The notes under the pieces are model-generated. The model saw nothing but the letters and a program-made list of their open reading frames with translations, searched no databases and had not been told where the DNA came from. From Actinomycetes bacterium (GTDB taxonomy: Bacteria > Actinomycetota > Actinomycetes > Actinomycetales > Microbacteriaceae): a stretch of 50,804 nucleotides of DNA. A program made the position numbers and the translations under genes. Positions 10,425 through 18,293 of this stretch are shown one piece after another; positions within the stretch are counted from its first letter, which is position 1, and each line of letters begins with the position of its first letter. The DNA is taken from NCBI GenBank assembly GCA_029777095.1, contig JAKOTS010000101.1:1-50804 (forward strand), written 5' to 3'.

Positions 10425-11504
10425 ATGGCCGCACCCCTGGATTTGACCGCTTCGTCGCTCGATATCACGCGCTGGATCTGCGATGTCCCCAGCGTTTCTG
10501 GCGACGAGGGGGCGCTCGCCGATGCGATCTTCGCGGCGCTGGCCGGGGCATCCCATCTGGAGCTCTACCGCGATGATGACCTGATCGTCGCGCGCACAAA
10601 CCTCGGGCGTGCACAGCGAGTCGTGATCGCCGGGCACATCGACACGGTGCCGATCAACAACAACCTGCCAACCCGCGACATCGAGGTCGACGGTGAGCCG
10701 TTCTTGTGGGGGCGAGGCACGGTCGATATGAAGGCCGGGGTTGCCGTGCAGCTGAAGCTCGCGCACGAGCTGCGTGAGCCCCTCTTTGACGTGACATGGA
10801 TGTGGTACGACCATGAAGAGGTCGACGCCGAGCGCAACGGGCTGACCCGGCTCGCGCGCACCCGCCCGGACCTGTTTGCCGGCGATTTTGCAATTCTTGG
10901 CGAACCCTCAAACGGCACCGTCGAGGGCGGTTGCAACGGCTACTTGCGCGTCATCGTGCGCACTCGCGGGGTGCGCTCGCATTCGGCGCGGTCGTGGATC
11001 GGCGAGAACGCGATTCACAAGCTGGCCCCCGTGCTCGAGCGGCTCGGAGAGTACCGCGCGCACGAGATCGAGGTCGAGGGGCTGCTCTACCGCGAGGGCC
11101 TCAACGCCGTACGCATCAACGGCGGCGTCGCGAGCAATGTGATTCCCGACCTGTGCGAGGTCGAGGTGAACTACCGGTTTGCCCCGAGCCGCTCGGTCGA
11201 CGAGGCCGAGCAGCACGTACGCCGGGTGTTCGACGGCTTTGAGGTCGAAGTCATCGACGCCTCGGCGGGTGCGCGACCGGGGCTCGACGCGCCGATCGCC
11301 CAGCACTTTGTCGCTGCCGTGGGCGGCGTGCCCCAGCCCAAGTACGGCTGGACCGACGTCGCCCGGTTCTCGGCCATGGGGATCCCCGCCGTCAACTACG
11401 GTCCGGGCGACCCCCACCTCGCCCACCACGACCACGAGCAGGTGGCTGTTGCCCAGATCGACGACGTCGAGCGTGGTCTGCGGTCGTGGCTGACGGGTCG
11501 TTGA
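10425..11504 (+). CDS. dapE: Succinyl-diaminopimelate desuccinylase
   Basis: A 359-residue M20-family dinuclear zinc hydrolase releasing LL-diaminopimelate. Metal-site motifs are in order: AGHIDTVPI (His), GRGTVDMKAG (bridging Asp), YDHEEVDAERNG (catalytic Glu pair), LGEPSNGTVEGG (Glu) and a C-terminal DPHLAHHDHE (His). ATG at 10425 is chosen because TATGAT sits seven bases before it; in-frame ATGs at 10398 and 10413 lie in or before that hexamer. The downstream membrane-protein gene overlaps its end. Confidence 0.94.
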   Translation: MAAPLDLTASSLDITRWICDVPSVSGDEGALADAIFAALAGASHLELYRDDDLIVARTNLGRAQRVVIAGHIDTVPINNNLPTRDIEVDGEPFLWGRGTVDMKAGVAVQLKLAHELREPLFDVTWMWYDHEEVDAERNGLTRLARTRPDLFAGDFAILGEPSNGTVEGGCNGYLRVIVRTRGVRSHSARSWIGENAIHKLAPVLERLGEYRAHEIEVEGLLYREGLNAVRINGGVASNVIPDLCEVEVNYRFAPSRSVDEAEQHVRRVFDGFEVEVIDASAGARPGLDAPIAQHFVAAVGGVPQPKYGWTDVARFSAMGIPAVNYGPGDPHLAHHDHEQVAVAQIDDVERGLRSWLTGR

Positions 11505-12730
11505 CGGGTCCGCAGATTCCGGCCCACGCCACCTCCTCGCCATTGCGTGCGAGCTGGCGGGGGCTCCCGGCGTCGTTGCGCGTCGCGCTGATCTACCTCG
11601 GCGCCCGCGCGATCACCACCGCGATCATGCTCGGTGTGGCAGCATTCGCGGCCCCGGGCTCGCGCCATGGCCCGAACCCGAGCGTGTTCGATTTTGTGCT
11701 GGGGTGGGACGCACAGTGGTACTGGTTGATCGCGGAGTCGGGGTATCCGCTCACCCTGCCAACTGGCGTCGATGGCGCGGTTGTCGAGAACGCGTGGGCG
11801 TTCATGCCTGTGTACGCATATCTTGCGAAGTGGGTGGGTTTTGGGGTGTGGGGCGCCGGCGCCCTCTTCATCTCGTTGCTCAGCGGCTACCTTGCGTGTC
11901 TCGTGTTCTATCGCCTGATGTGCGAGCGGCTCGACCGCTCGGCAGCGACCTGGGCAGTGATCTTTCTGGCGTGCGGCCCGATGGCGGCAATGTTTCAGGT
12001 CGGCTATGCCGAATCCCTCGCGCTGCTCTGGTTGTTGCTCGCCCTCTGGTGCGTCGTGCACCGGCGTTTTGGCTGGCTCTACCTGCTCGTGCCGCTCATG
12101 GGTTTCACTCGTCCCGGCGTGCTGGCATTCGCGCTGATGCTCGCGATGTATGGCATTTGGCGATGGATGCGCCGGCGCAGCGATCCGCTCCCTCCCACGC
12201 AGATCGTGCATATCGTGGCGCTCGGGCTGTTCTCGGCGCTGGTTGGGTTTGCATGGCCGGTGATCGTCGGGTTCGCCACCGGCGATGCAGGGGCGTACCT
12301 CGCCACCGAGCTTGCCTGGCGGCGGCCGTGGGTGGGAGAGGGGGTATTCATCCCGTTCTCGGCATGGGTGCAGGGGGCAGAATTTTGGTTCGGCCGAGCG
12401 TGGGGCCTGGGCGCCGTCACGGGGTACGTCGTGCTGGCGTTGCTGCTGGGTGGTGCGGCGGCCGCGCTGCTCTTGCTCCCATGCGTGCGGCGGTTGCAGG
12501 TCGAGGTGCGGCTGTGGGCCGCGGCATACATCGTGTACTTGCTCGCCGTGTTCTTCCCACAGTCGAGCGTGTTTCGCCTGCTCTTTCCGCTTTCGCCGCT
12601 GTGGGGCGCGGTCGCCGTGCCGCGTTCTCCGTGGTGGCGCGGGGGAGTATTCGTGGCGTGTGTGCTCGGCCAGTGGTGCTGGATTGCGCTCATGTATGGG
12701 GTCGGCACCGCCTATTGGCAGGTGCCATAA
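11501..12730 (+). CDS. PIG-V-like membrane mannosyltransferase
   Basis: A roughly 410-residue GT-C-type membrane protein with about nine to ten helices. The first loop has GWDAQWYWLIAESGY and ENAWAFMPVYAY, which match the WDxxWY and FFPLY-type signatures of PIG-V/PIG-M mannosyltransferases that use polyprenyl-phosphate mannose. In Actinobacteria such enzymes mannosylate lipids or proteins at the membrane. The start is uncertain: TTG at 11501 overlaps the dapE stop (TTGA), while GTG at 11486 overlaps dapE by 19 bases. Co-transcription with dapE is likely. Confidence 0.72.
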   Translation: MTGPQIPAHATSSPLRASWRGLPASLRVALIYLGARAITTAIMLGVAAFAAPGSRHGPNPSVFDFVLGWDAQWYWLIAESGYPLTLPTGVDGAVVENAWAFMPVYAYLAKWVGFGVWGAGALFISLLSGYLACLVFYRLMCERLDRSAATWAVIFLACGPMAAMFQVGYAESLALLWLLLALWCVVHRRFGWLYLLVPLMGFTRPGVLAFALMLAMYGIWRWMRRRSDPLPPTQIVHIVALGLFSALVGFAWPVIVGFATGDAGAYLATELAWRRPWVGEGVFIPFSAWVQGAEFWFGRAWGLGAVTGYVVLALLLGGAAAALLLLPCVRRLQVEVRLWAAAYIVYLLAVFFPQSSVFRLLFPLSPLWGAVAVPRSPWWRGGVFVACVLGQWCWIALMYGVGTAYWQVP

Positions 12731-12785
12731 GTCGCAAAATTGTGGCTCGATCGGGGCCTGGTTCGCCGAGCGGCGCGCGACAAGG

Positions 12786-12791
12786 GATAAT
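12786..12791 (+). promoter_or_regulatory. -10 hexamer of DUF3117 gene
   Basis: GATAAT, followed by a short leader that carries AAAGGGAG ahead of the ATG at 12825. No convincing -35 is visible. Confidence 0.4.
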
Positions 12792-12824
12792 GGAACTATC
12801 ATACGCGACGAAAGGGAGCCACAG

Positions 12825-12998
12825 ATGGCAGCCATGAAGCCGAGGACCGGCGACGGACCAATGGAGGCCGTGAAAGAAGGTCGCCTCATCATCGTGCGGG
12901 TTCCGCTCGAAGGAGGCGGTCGTCTTGTCGTTTCAGTGAACGACGCCGAAGCCAAGGAACTTCACGACGTGCTTGCAGGAGCTATTAATCCTGCATAG
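12825..12998 (+). CDS. DUF3117 family protein
   Basis: A 57-residue protein of the very conserved actinobacterial DUF3117 family, recognisable from MKPRTGDGPMEA and RVPLEGGGRLVV. Function is unknown. ATG at 12825 has AAAGGGAG upstream; a second ATG three codons in is also possible. It stands alone between its own promoter and a strong terminator, so it is probably monocistronic. Confidence 0.93.
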   Translation: MAAMKPRTGDGPMEAVKEGRLIIVRVPLEGGGRLVVSVNDAEAKELHDVLAGAINPA

Positions 12999-13014
12999 CC
13001 AGTGACTTCAGTGC

Positions 13015-13055
13015 AAAGGGCTGGTTTCCACGAAAGTGGGGACCAGCCCTTTTTT
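13015..13055 (+). terminator. Terminator after DUF3117 gene
   Basis: An 11-bp stem, AAAGGGCTGGT (13015-13025) with ACCAGCCCTTT (13042-13052), continues directly into six Ts, a textbook intrinsic terminator. An inner CCAC/GTGG pair tightens the loop. Confidence 0.93.
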
Positions 13056-13128
13056 GCATTCTGCATGACACGCGGGCGCGGCGACGCGCTTGGACGTGGT
13101 GCGTGGCGCCTGCGAGCGCATGGTGTGA

Positions 13129-13144
13129 CTACGCGGCTACGCGG
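13129..13144. repeat. 8-bp tandem duplication at methyltransferase stop
   Basis: CTACGCGG occurs twice in tandem (13129-13136, 13137-13144). The second copy holds the minus-strand TAG stop of the methyltransferase gene; the first copy duplicates it. Confidence 0.6.
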
Positions 13145-13772
13145 TGACCTTGGTGAGCTGCAGCAATCCGTCGCCCACGATCGAAAGTGCCGCGATGACG
13201 GCGGGGGACTGCTGGGTTTCTTGAATGAGCGACCGCAGCGCGCGGGTGATGTCGTCGCGCTGTACCGGGTCGGCGACGCGCCCGTCGTTCAGGGCGCGTG
13301 GGACGAGCACCGTGCCGCCGGCGCGTGCCAGACGGAGACCGTGTTCGACGTATTCGATGACGTTTTCGCGGTCGGCATCGACCAGCACAAGATCGTATGA
13401 AGCCTCGTTCATGCGCGGGAGCACGCTCGCCGCGCGTCCCGTAATGAAGCGGGTGCGTGCCGCGGGGATCTTCGCGTCGAGGAACGACTGGCGAGCGGCC
13501 GCAAGGTGCTCCGGCTCGCTGTCGATCGTGGTCAGCACAGCCGACGGCGAGCCGTGCAGCATCCACAGGCCTGAAACGCCGGCGCCGGTGCCGATCTCGA
13601 CGATGTTGCGCGCCCCGCTTGCCGCCGCCATGACGGCCAGTTGCGAACCGATCGAGGCGGCGATGGGCTCGGCGCCGAGTTCGAGGGCGTGCTGACGAGC
13701 GCGCGCAATGTGCTCCGGTTCAACGACCGATTCTTGCGCGAACTTCCAAATTGCGGCGTGTTCCGAGACCAT
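13137..13772 (-). CDS. O-methyltransferase (family 3)
   Basis: A 211-residue SAM-dependent methyltransferase of the catechol/caffeoyl-CoA O-methyltransferase type. Motif I is VEIGTGAGVSGLW at about residues 58-70, an acidic SAM-ribose residue follows in TTIDSEPEH, and YDLVLVDADREN contains the metal-binding Asp residues typical of the family. Actinobacterial members such as Rv1220c are conserved but their substrate is not defined. ATG at 13772 has GGAGGA upstream, and TAACCT (13791-13796) is a likely -10. Confidence 0.9.
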   Translation of the reverse strand: MVSEHAAIWKFAQESVVEPEHIARARQHALELGAEPIAASIGSQLAVMAAASGARNIVEIGTGAGVSGLWMLHGSPSAVLTTIDSEPEHLAAARQSFLDAKIPAARTRFITGRAASVLPRMNEASYDLVLVDADRENVIEYVEHGLRLARAGGTVLVPRALNDGRVADPVQRDDITRALRSLIQETQQSPAVIAALSIVGDGLLQLTKVTA

Positions 13773-13863
13773 GGGGATCCTCCGTGCCCAAGGTTACGCG
13801 GGCGTGGGCCGTTCACAGTGCAGGCGTGCCGGGGAATCGGCGCGGTCATTCAGCCGCTGCGGC

Positions 13864-13869
13864 TAAACT
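13864..13869 (+). promoter_or_regulatory. -10 hexamer of tatB
   Basis: TAAACT six bases before the tatB ATG at 13876, predicting a leaderless transcript. Confidence 0.5.
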
Positions 13870-13875
13870 TCTGTC

Positions 13876-14298
13876 ATGTCGTTTGGCCTGAGCTTCGAGA
13901 AGATCATCTTGATCGGAGTCATTGCCGCCCTCATTATCGGTCCCGACAAACTGCCACAGTTTGCCGCGAGCTTCGCGCAGTTGCTCAACAAGGGCCGCGA
14001 CCTGCTCAAGGGTGCGCGCGTTCGCATGCGTGACGAAATCGGTCCCGAGTTCGACGAGGTCGACTGGCGCAAGCTCGATCCCCGTCAGTACGACCCGCGA
14101 CGGATTGTTCGTGAAGCGTTCCTCGACGATGCACCGGGGTCGAGTGCCCCGACCGCGAACCCGTTCGCGCCGGCGGGTGCTGCCGTCGCTTCGGGCACCG
14201 CGACGGCCGTGGCTGGCAAGACGATTCGGGATGCCGCGGCCACCCGCGTCGCATTCTCGGCCGAGAACCCACCGCCGTTCGATTCGGAATCAACCTGA
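13876..14298 (+). CDS. tatB: Sec-independent translocase subunit TatB
   Basis: A 140-residue TatA/B-family protein. One N-terminal membrane helix (about residues 7-24), the GPDKLPQF hinge and an amphipathic helix up to about residue 50 are followed by a Pro/Ala-rich disordered tail. The Glu at position 8 in the helix and its tail length favour TatB over TatA. It would join TatC in the twin-arginine receptor complex. It is monocistronic here and converges on mrp; tatA and tatC are not in the window. Confidence 0.88.
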   Translation: MSFGLSFEKIILIGVIAALIIGPDKLPQFAASFAQLLNKGRDLLKGARVRMRDEIGPEFDEVDWRKLDPRQYDPRRIVREAFLDDAPGSSAPTANPFAPAGAAVASGTATAVAGKTIRDAAATRVAFSAENPPPFDSEST

Positions 14299-14349
14299 CC
14301 GGTCCGGCATCGGCTGTGGGCTGACGCGCCTCAGTCGGCCGAACCTCAC

Positions 14350-15489
14350 CTAGTTCGTGCTGAGCGGGAGCTTCCGACCGACGAGTGACGGACCGCTGGT
14401 GAGGAGCCGGTCGGCGAGGGCGCTGATCACGCGCGCGGCCGGGTCTTCGGGGTGTGCCAGGACCGCCGGCATCCCATCGTCGCCGCCCTCTCGCAAAGGG
14501 ACGCTGAGTGGCACCGATGCGAGGAGGGGAACGACCTCGTCGTCTGTTGACAGCGCCGCCGCCACGGCGTTGCCGCCGCCCTCGCCAAAGAGCGACATCA
14601 CGGTGCCATCGGGCAGCGTGAACGGCCCCATGTTTTCGATCACCCCGACCACGCGCTGGCCCGTCTTGCCCGCGGCGAGCCCGCTCCGAACCGCGACGTC
14701 GGCCGCGGCCGACTGCGGGGTCGTGACGACGACGACTTCGGCGTGGGGAAGCATCTGCCCCACCGAGATTGCCATGTCGCCCGTGCCCGGGGGCATGTCG
14801 ATCAGCAGGATGTCGAGGTCGCCGAAGAAGACTTCCTCCAAGAACTGGGTCAGCGTGCGGTGCAGCATTGGGCCGCGCCAGACCACCGCGCCCGAATCGC
14901 CCGCACGCAGGAACATCCCGATCGAGATGACCTTGACCCCGTGTGCAACGGGCGGCAAGATCAGCTCGCCAACGCGCGTGGGGGTCGCGGGTGCGCCATC
15001 GTGCACAAGGCCCATGAGGCCGGGGATCGAGAAGCCGTGCACATCGGCATCGATCACACCGACGCGGACGCCGCGGGCGGCAAGCGCGACGGCGAGGTTG
15101 GCGGTCAGCGTCGATTTGCCGACGCCACCCTTGCCGCTCGTGACGGCGATCACGCGGGTGAGCGAATCGGGCCCGAACGGCATCACGCGGGCCGCGCGGC
15201 CGCCGCGGAGACGCTCGGTGAGCGCGCGGCGTTGGTCGGGGGTCATGACGCCAACGTTGATCGTTGCGGCGGCGACGCCCGGGACCGCTCGGACTGCGGC
15301 ATCCACGTCTCGTTCGATCGAATCTGCGGCAGGGCAGCCGACGATCGTCAGACGAATGTCGACGCGGGCATGTCCTGACTCGACGACGATGTCACCGACC
15401 ATGTCGAGGTCGGTGATGGGCCTGCGGATCTCGGGGTCGATGACCCCGGTCAGCGCACGGCGAACGTCGTCGGCCGTTGCGCTGGTCAT
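14350..15489 (-). CDS. mrp: Mrp/ApbC-type Fe-S carrier ATPase
   Basis: A 379-residue protein with an N-terminal DUF59/MIP18 domain (about 5-80) and a MinD-like P-loop ATPase with the deviant Walker A GKGGVGKST at residues 119-127. Mrp/Ind1 proteins bind and transfer Fe-S clusters. The C-terminal CxxC that bridges the cluster in many Mrp dimers is replaced by LPDG in ENMGPFTLPDG; as I recall this is shared by M. tuberculosis Mrp, so it is a lineage trait. Its ATG overlaps the DUF1003 stop (ATGA), the third gene of a coupled operon. Confidence 0.92.
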   Translation of the reverse strand: MTSATADDVRRALTGVIDPEIRRPITDLDMVGDIVVESGHARVDIRLTIVGCPAADSIERDVDAAVRAVPGVAAATINVGVMTPDQRRALTERLRGGRAARVMPFGPDSLTRVIAVTSGKGGVGKSTLTANLAVALAARGVRVGVIDADVHGFSIPGLMGLVHDGAPATPTRVGELILPPVAHGVKVISIGMFLRAGDSGAVVWRGPMLHRTLTQFLEEVFFGDLDILLIDMPPGTGDMAISVGQMLPHAEVVVVTTPQSAAADVAVRSGLAAGKTGQRVVGVIENMGPFTLPDGTVMSLFGEGGGNAVAAALSTDDEVVPLLASVPLSVPLREGGDDGMPAVLAHPEDPAARVISALADRLLTSGPSLVGRKLPLSTN

Positions 15490-16049
15490 TGCGCGCCGCC
15501 GGCTGTTCCGGGTCGTTCTTGGTCGTTCTGGTGCTCGCTTGCGGCCTTCGTCGCATCGCGCTGGTCGAGTTCTTCGAGGAGCGTCCGGAGCTCCTGGCGA
15601 AGCACATCACGTGTCGCCACACCGTCGAGTGCCATGCGCAGGGCGACGATCTCGCGCGCAAGATACTCGGTGTCGGCGAGGTTGCGTTCGGCACGCTGTC
15701 GGTCTTGCTCGATCTGCACGCGGTCGCGGTCGTCCTGGCGGTTTTGTGCGAGAAGGATGAGCGGTGCGGCATACGACGCCTGCAGCGAGAGCATGAGGGT
15801 CAGTGCCGTAAAGCCGTTCGCCGCGGAGTCGAAGCGCATCGAGATCGGCGCGAGCGTGTTCCAGGCGAGCCATGCCGCACAGAACAGGCTGAGGCCGAGC
15901 AGAAACGCAGGGGTGCCCATCTTGCGGGCGACCCACTCGGTGAAACGCCCAAATCGGTCGCGCGACTGGTGCGGGCCGCGCCCGAGCACGCCGGTCCGGA
16001 GGCTGCGGGGCGCATCGAAGCTGACCCCGCGGGGCGAGCGCGCCATCAT
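15486..16049 (-). CDS. DUF1003 membrane protein
   Basis: A 187-residue protein. A Phe/Trp-rich core holds two membrane helices (about residues 47-66 and 78-100, the latter ending LQASYAAPLILLAQNRQ), the hallmark of DUF1003. A charged coiled-coil (about 103-165) follows. Function is unknown. The start overlaps the CBS-protein stop and the stop overlaps the mrp start, both by ATGA, implying matched expression of the three proteins. Confidence 0.92.
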   Translation of the reverse strand: MMARSPRGVSFDAPRSLRTGVLGRGPHQSRDRFGRFTEWVARKMGTPAFLLGLSLFCAAWLAWNTLAPISMRFDSAANGFTALTLMLSLQASYAAPLILLAQNRQDDRDRVQIEQDRQRAERNLADTEYLAREIVALRMALDGVATRDVLRQELRTLLEELDQRDATKAASEHQNDQERPGTAGGAQ

Positions 16050-17350
16050 TGCCGTCGTTCCGGTGTCGGGCCCATGGGGCGAGGGGTTGCAAGGTGCAGT
16101 GGTGGATGCTGCGGGTGATCGTCGTGCGATCGCCAGTCTTCGGGCAACAAGAAGTCGAGCACGTCGTCGACCGTGACCGCGCCCACGAGGCGGTTCGCGG
16201 TGTCGACCACCGGCACCGAGACGAGGTTGTAGCTCGCGAGCATGCGGGCAACCTCGGCGGCAGACGCCGTGGCGGGCACCGCGTCGACACTTTCGTCGAT
16301 GATCGCGCCGAGCCGCTCGTGTGGGGGGTACCGCAGCATGCGCTGGAAGTGCACCAGCCCGAGCAAGCGCCCGGTGGGTGTCTCATATGGCGGCAGCGTG
16401 ATGAACACCGCGGCGGCGAGCGCCGGGTGCAGCTCGTGGCGGCGAATCATCGCGAGCGCCTCGGCAACGGTCGAGTCGGCCGAGAGCACGATCGGCTCGG
16501 TGGTCATCAGTCCGCCCGCGGTGTCGGGGTGGTAGCGCAGCAGCATGCGGACGTCTTCGGCCTCGTCGGGATCCATGAGGTCGAGCAGCTGTTCGAGGCG
16601 GCCCTCGGGGAGCTGACCGAGGAGGTCTGCCGCGTCGTCTGGCTCCATTGCATCGAGCACATCGGCGGCGCGGTTGTCATCGAGCTGCTGGAGGATGTGC
16701 ACCTGGTCTTCTTCAGGCATCTCTTCGAGCGCATCCGCAAGGCGGTCGTCAGACAGCTCGTCGGCAACCTCGAGCATGCGCCCCTCGGGAAGATCGAGGA
16801 GGGTGTTTGCGAGGTCGGCGGCCTTCAGTTCTGAGTACGACGCGATGAGGTGCTCCGCCGATTGCGCCTGCCCTGGGGCCTGCTGCTCGTGCACCTCCGC
16901 CCACGTCGCGAACGTGGTTGGTCCCTTTGAGAACCTGGATGCCCCGGCCTTGGGCCTGCGCAAGAAGAGCTGGCTGATCGCCCACTCGCCAAGCCGGTCA
17001 TTTTCGATGCCGACGTCTTCAATGACCGCTGTCCCCGAGCCATCCGCGAAGTGCACGGTGCGCCCAAGCATTTCGGCCAGCACCCGTACCTCTTCGCCCC
17101 GCTGTTGAAAGCGACGGACGTTGATGAGTCCGGTCGTGATGACCTGACCGTTCGTGATGCTGGTGACGCGGCCGATCGGAACGAACACCTGGCGGCGGCC
17201 AGGGATCTCGAGCACGAGGCCGACCACGCGCGGGGGGTGGCTCTTGCGGTACACGACGATCACGTCTCGCACCTTGCCGACACGGTCACCGGCAGGATCG
17301 AAGACGGTGCACCCCATCAGGCGCGCGACGAAAACCCTCTGCGTGCTCAC
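16046..17350 (-). CDS. PRC-barrel / MgtE_N / CBS-pair regulatory protein
   Basis: A 434-residue soluble protein. An N-terminal PRC-barrel-like region (about 1-130, two beta-rich halves) precedes an MgtE N-terminal helical domain (about 170-275, repeating DLPEGRMLEVADEL-type helices) and two CBS motifs (about 285-410, ending VSVPVVDTANRLVGAVTVDD). It resembles the cytoplasmic gate of the MgtE magnesium channel without the membrane domain, so it may sense Mg or nucleotides; that is inference. GTG at 17350 lies six bases after TAATCT (leaderless). Confidence 0.9.
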   Translation of the reverse strand: MSTQRVFVARLMGCTVFDPAGDRVGKVRDVIVVYRKSHPPRVVGLVLEIPGRRQVFVPIGRVTSITNGQVITTGLINVRRFQQRGEEVRVLAEMLGRTVHFADGSGTAVIEDVGIENDRLGEWAISQLFLRRPKAGASRFSKGPTTFATWAEVHEQQAPGQAQSAEHLIASYSELKAADLANTLLDLPEGRMLEVADELSDDRLADALEEMPEEDQVHILQQLDDNRAADVLDAMEPDDAADLLGQLPEGRLEQLLDLMDPDEAEDVRMLLRYHPDTAGGLMTTEPIVLSADSTVAEALAMIRRHELHPALAAAVFITLPPYETPTGRLLGLVHFQRMLRYPPHERLGAIIDESVDAVPATASAAEVARMLASYNLVSVPVVDTANRLVGAVTVDDVLDFLLPEDWRSHDDHPQHPPLHLATPRPMGPTPERRQ

Positions 17351-17356
17351 GTGTCT

Positions 17357-17362
17357 AGATTA
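17357..17362 (-). promoter_or_regulatory. -10 hexamer of CBS - DUF1003 - mrp operon
   Basis: TAATCT six bases before the GTG at 17350; leaderless start is expected. Confidence 0.5.
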
Positions 17363-17458
17363 GTGCGCCCATCGCGGGGCCACGCACAGAACCGCTCGAC
17401 CACGTCGCACGGCGGCGCCGAGGGCAGGGGGCACAGGCCCCTTACACCTGGTGCGTGG

Positions 17459-17464
17459 GACAAT
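17459..17464 (+). promoter_or_regulatory. -10 hexamer of stress-protein gene
   Basis: GACAAT six bases before the ATG at 17471; leaderless start is expected. Confidence 0.45.
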
Positions 17465-17470
17465 GGCACC

Positions 17471-18190
17471 ATGAGCATGATGGGAAACGGGCGGATGCGC
17501 GGGCTGGCTGCAGACGTGCCAGCAGGCGAAGTTGTGGCAACCTTCGGCGACTATGTCCGTGCGCAAAAAGCTGTGAGCACGTTGGTCGCGGGTGACGTCC
17601 CAGCCCGCGACATCACGATCGTCGGCACGGGGCTTCGCTCGGTCGAACGCGTGACCGGCAAGCTCGGTTGGGGTTCGGCCGCACGCACCGGTGCGATCAA
17701 CGGCACCCTCCTCGGCGTGTTTTTCGCGGCGATCGTGGCGATTGGTATGCCGGATGCGCCCCTGCAGTTGTTCGCGGGTGTTCTCCTCATGGGCATCGCT
17801 TTCGGCATGCTCATGAGCCTGCTCAGCTATTCATTTGTGCGACGCCGCCGCGATTACGCTTCGTTCACGCAGGTCCTCGCCGAACAGTACGAGGTCACGG
17901 TCGTCGCCGCGAGCGTGCACAAGGCACGCGGAGTGTTGGAAGGGCACAACACCGGTGCCGCTTCTGCAGTTCGCCCGGCCGGAGCGCGGCACGCGACGCC
18001 CGACGCATACCCGGGCGCTGGCGCCGGAGTTGCGCCTACACCGGCGCCGGCAGACGCCCCTGCGGCGCCTCAGCCTCCCGCGGCTGAAGAGCCGCCGCAG
18101 TATGGCGAACGCTTGCCGAACGCGGGTGCCGGGGCTCCCGGTGGCAGCTCGGCGCGTGTCAGTAGCGCGGCACCAGACGCAACGCTCTGA
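17471..18190 (+). CDS. General stress protein 17M-like membrane protein
   Basis: A 239-residue protein. The N-terminal soluble domain (about 20-70, GEVVATFGDYVRAQKAVSTL) matches the general stress protein 17M-like fold. Two membrane helices lie at about 77-95 and 99-120, and an Ala/Pro-rich disordered tail (about 155-239) follows. ATG at 17471 is six bases after a -10-like hexamer. It is divergent from the CBS operon, a pairing often seen in Actinobacteria. The stop codon lies inside the first unit of a 19-bp tandem repeat. Confidence 0.82.
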   Translation: MSMMGNGRMRGLAADVPAGEVVATFGDYVRAQKAVSTLVAGDVPARDITIVGTGLRSVERVTGKLGWGSAARTGAINGTLLGVFFAAIVAIGMPDAPLQLFAGVLLMGIAFGMLMSLLSYSFVRRRRDYASFTQVLAEQYEVTVVAASVHKARGVLEGHNTGAASAVRPAGARHATPDAYPGAGAGVAPTPAPADAPAAPQPPAAEEPPQYGERLPNAGAGAPGGSSARVSSAAPDATL

Positions 18191-18279
18191 GCCGTACGGA
18201 GCGCTCTGAGCCCTACGGAGCGCTCTGATCCGTACGCAGCGAGCTGAGCCGTGCGCAAGGCTCTGAGTCGTACGGAGCG
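18185..18279. repeat. Five tandem 19-bp repeats
   Basis: Five contiguous 19-base units begin at 18185, 18204, 18223, 18242 and 18261, with consensus CTCTGAGCCGTACGGAGCG. Units 1, 2 and 5 are near-identical; unit 4 is the most diverged. Each junction can form a CGCTC/GAGCG stem. The first unit includes the TGA stop of the upstream gene and the array ends 14 bases before the converging pepP stop. Confidence 0.92.
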
Positions 18280-18293
18280 GGCGCTCGCTCGTC

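Noticed and set aside
18185..18279. A CRISPR array
   Set aside because: Units are contiguous 19-mers without spacers, and no cas gene is nearby. The same applies to the arrays at 24868 and 43227.
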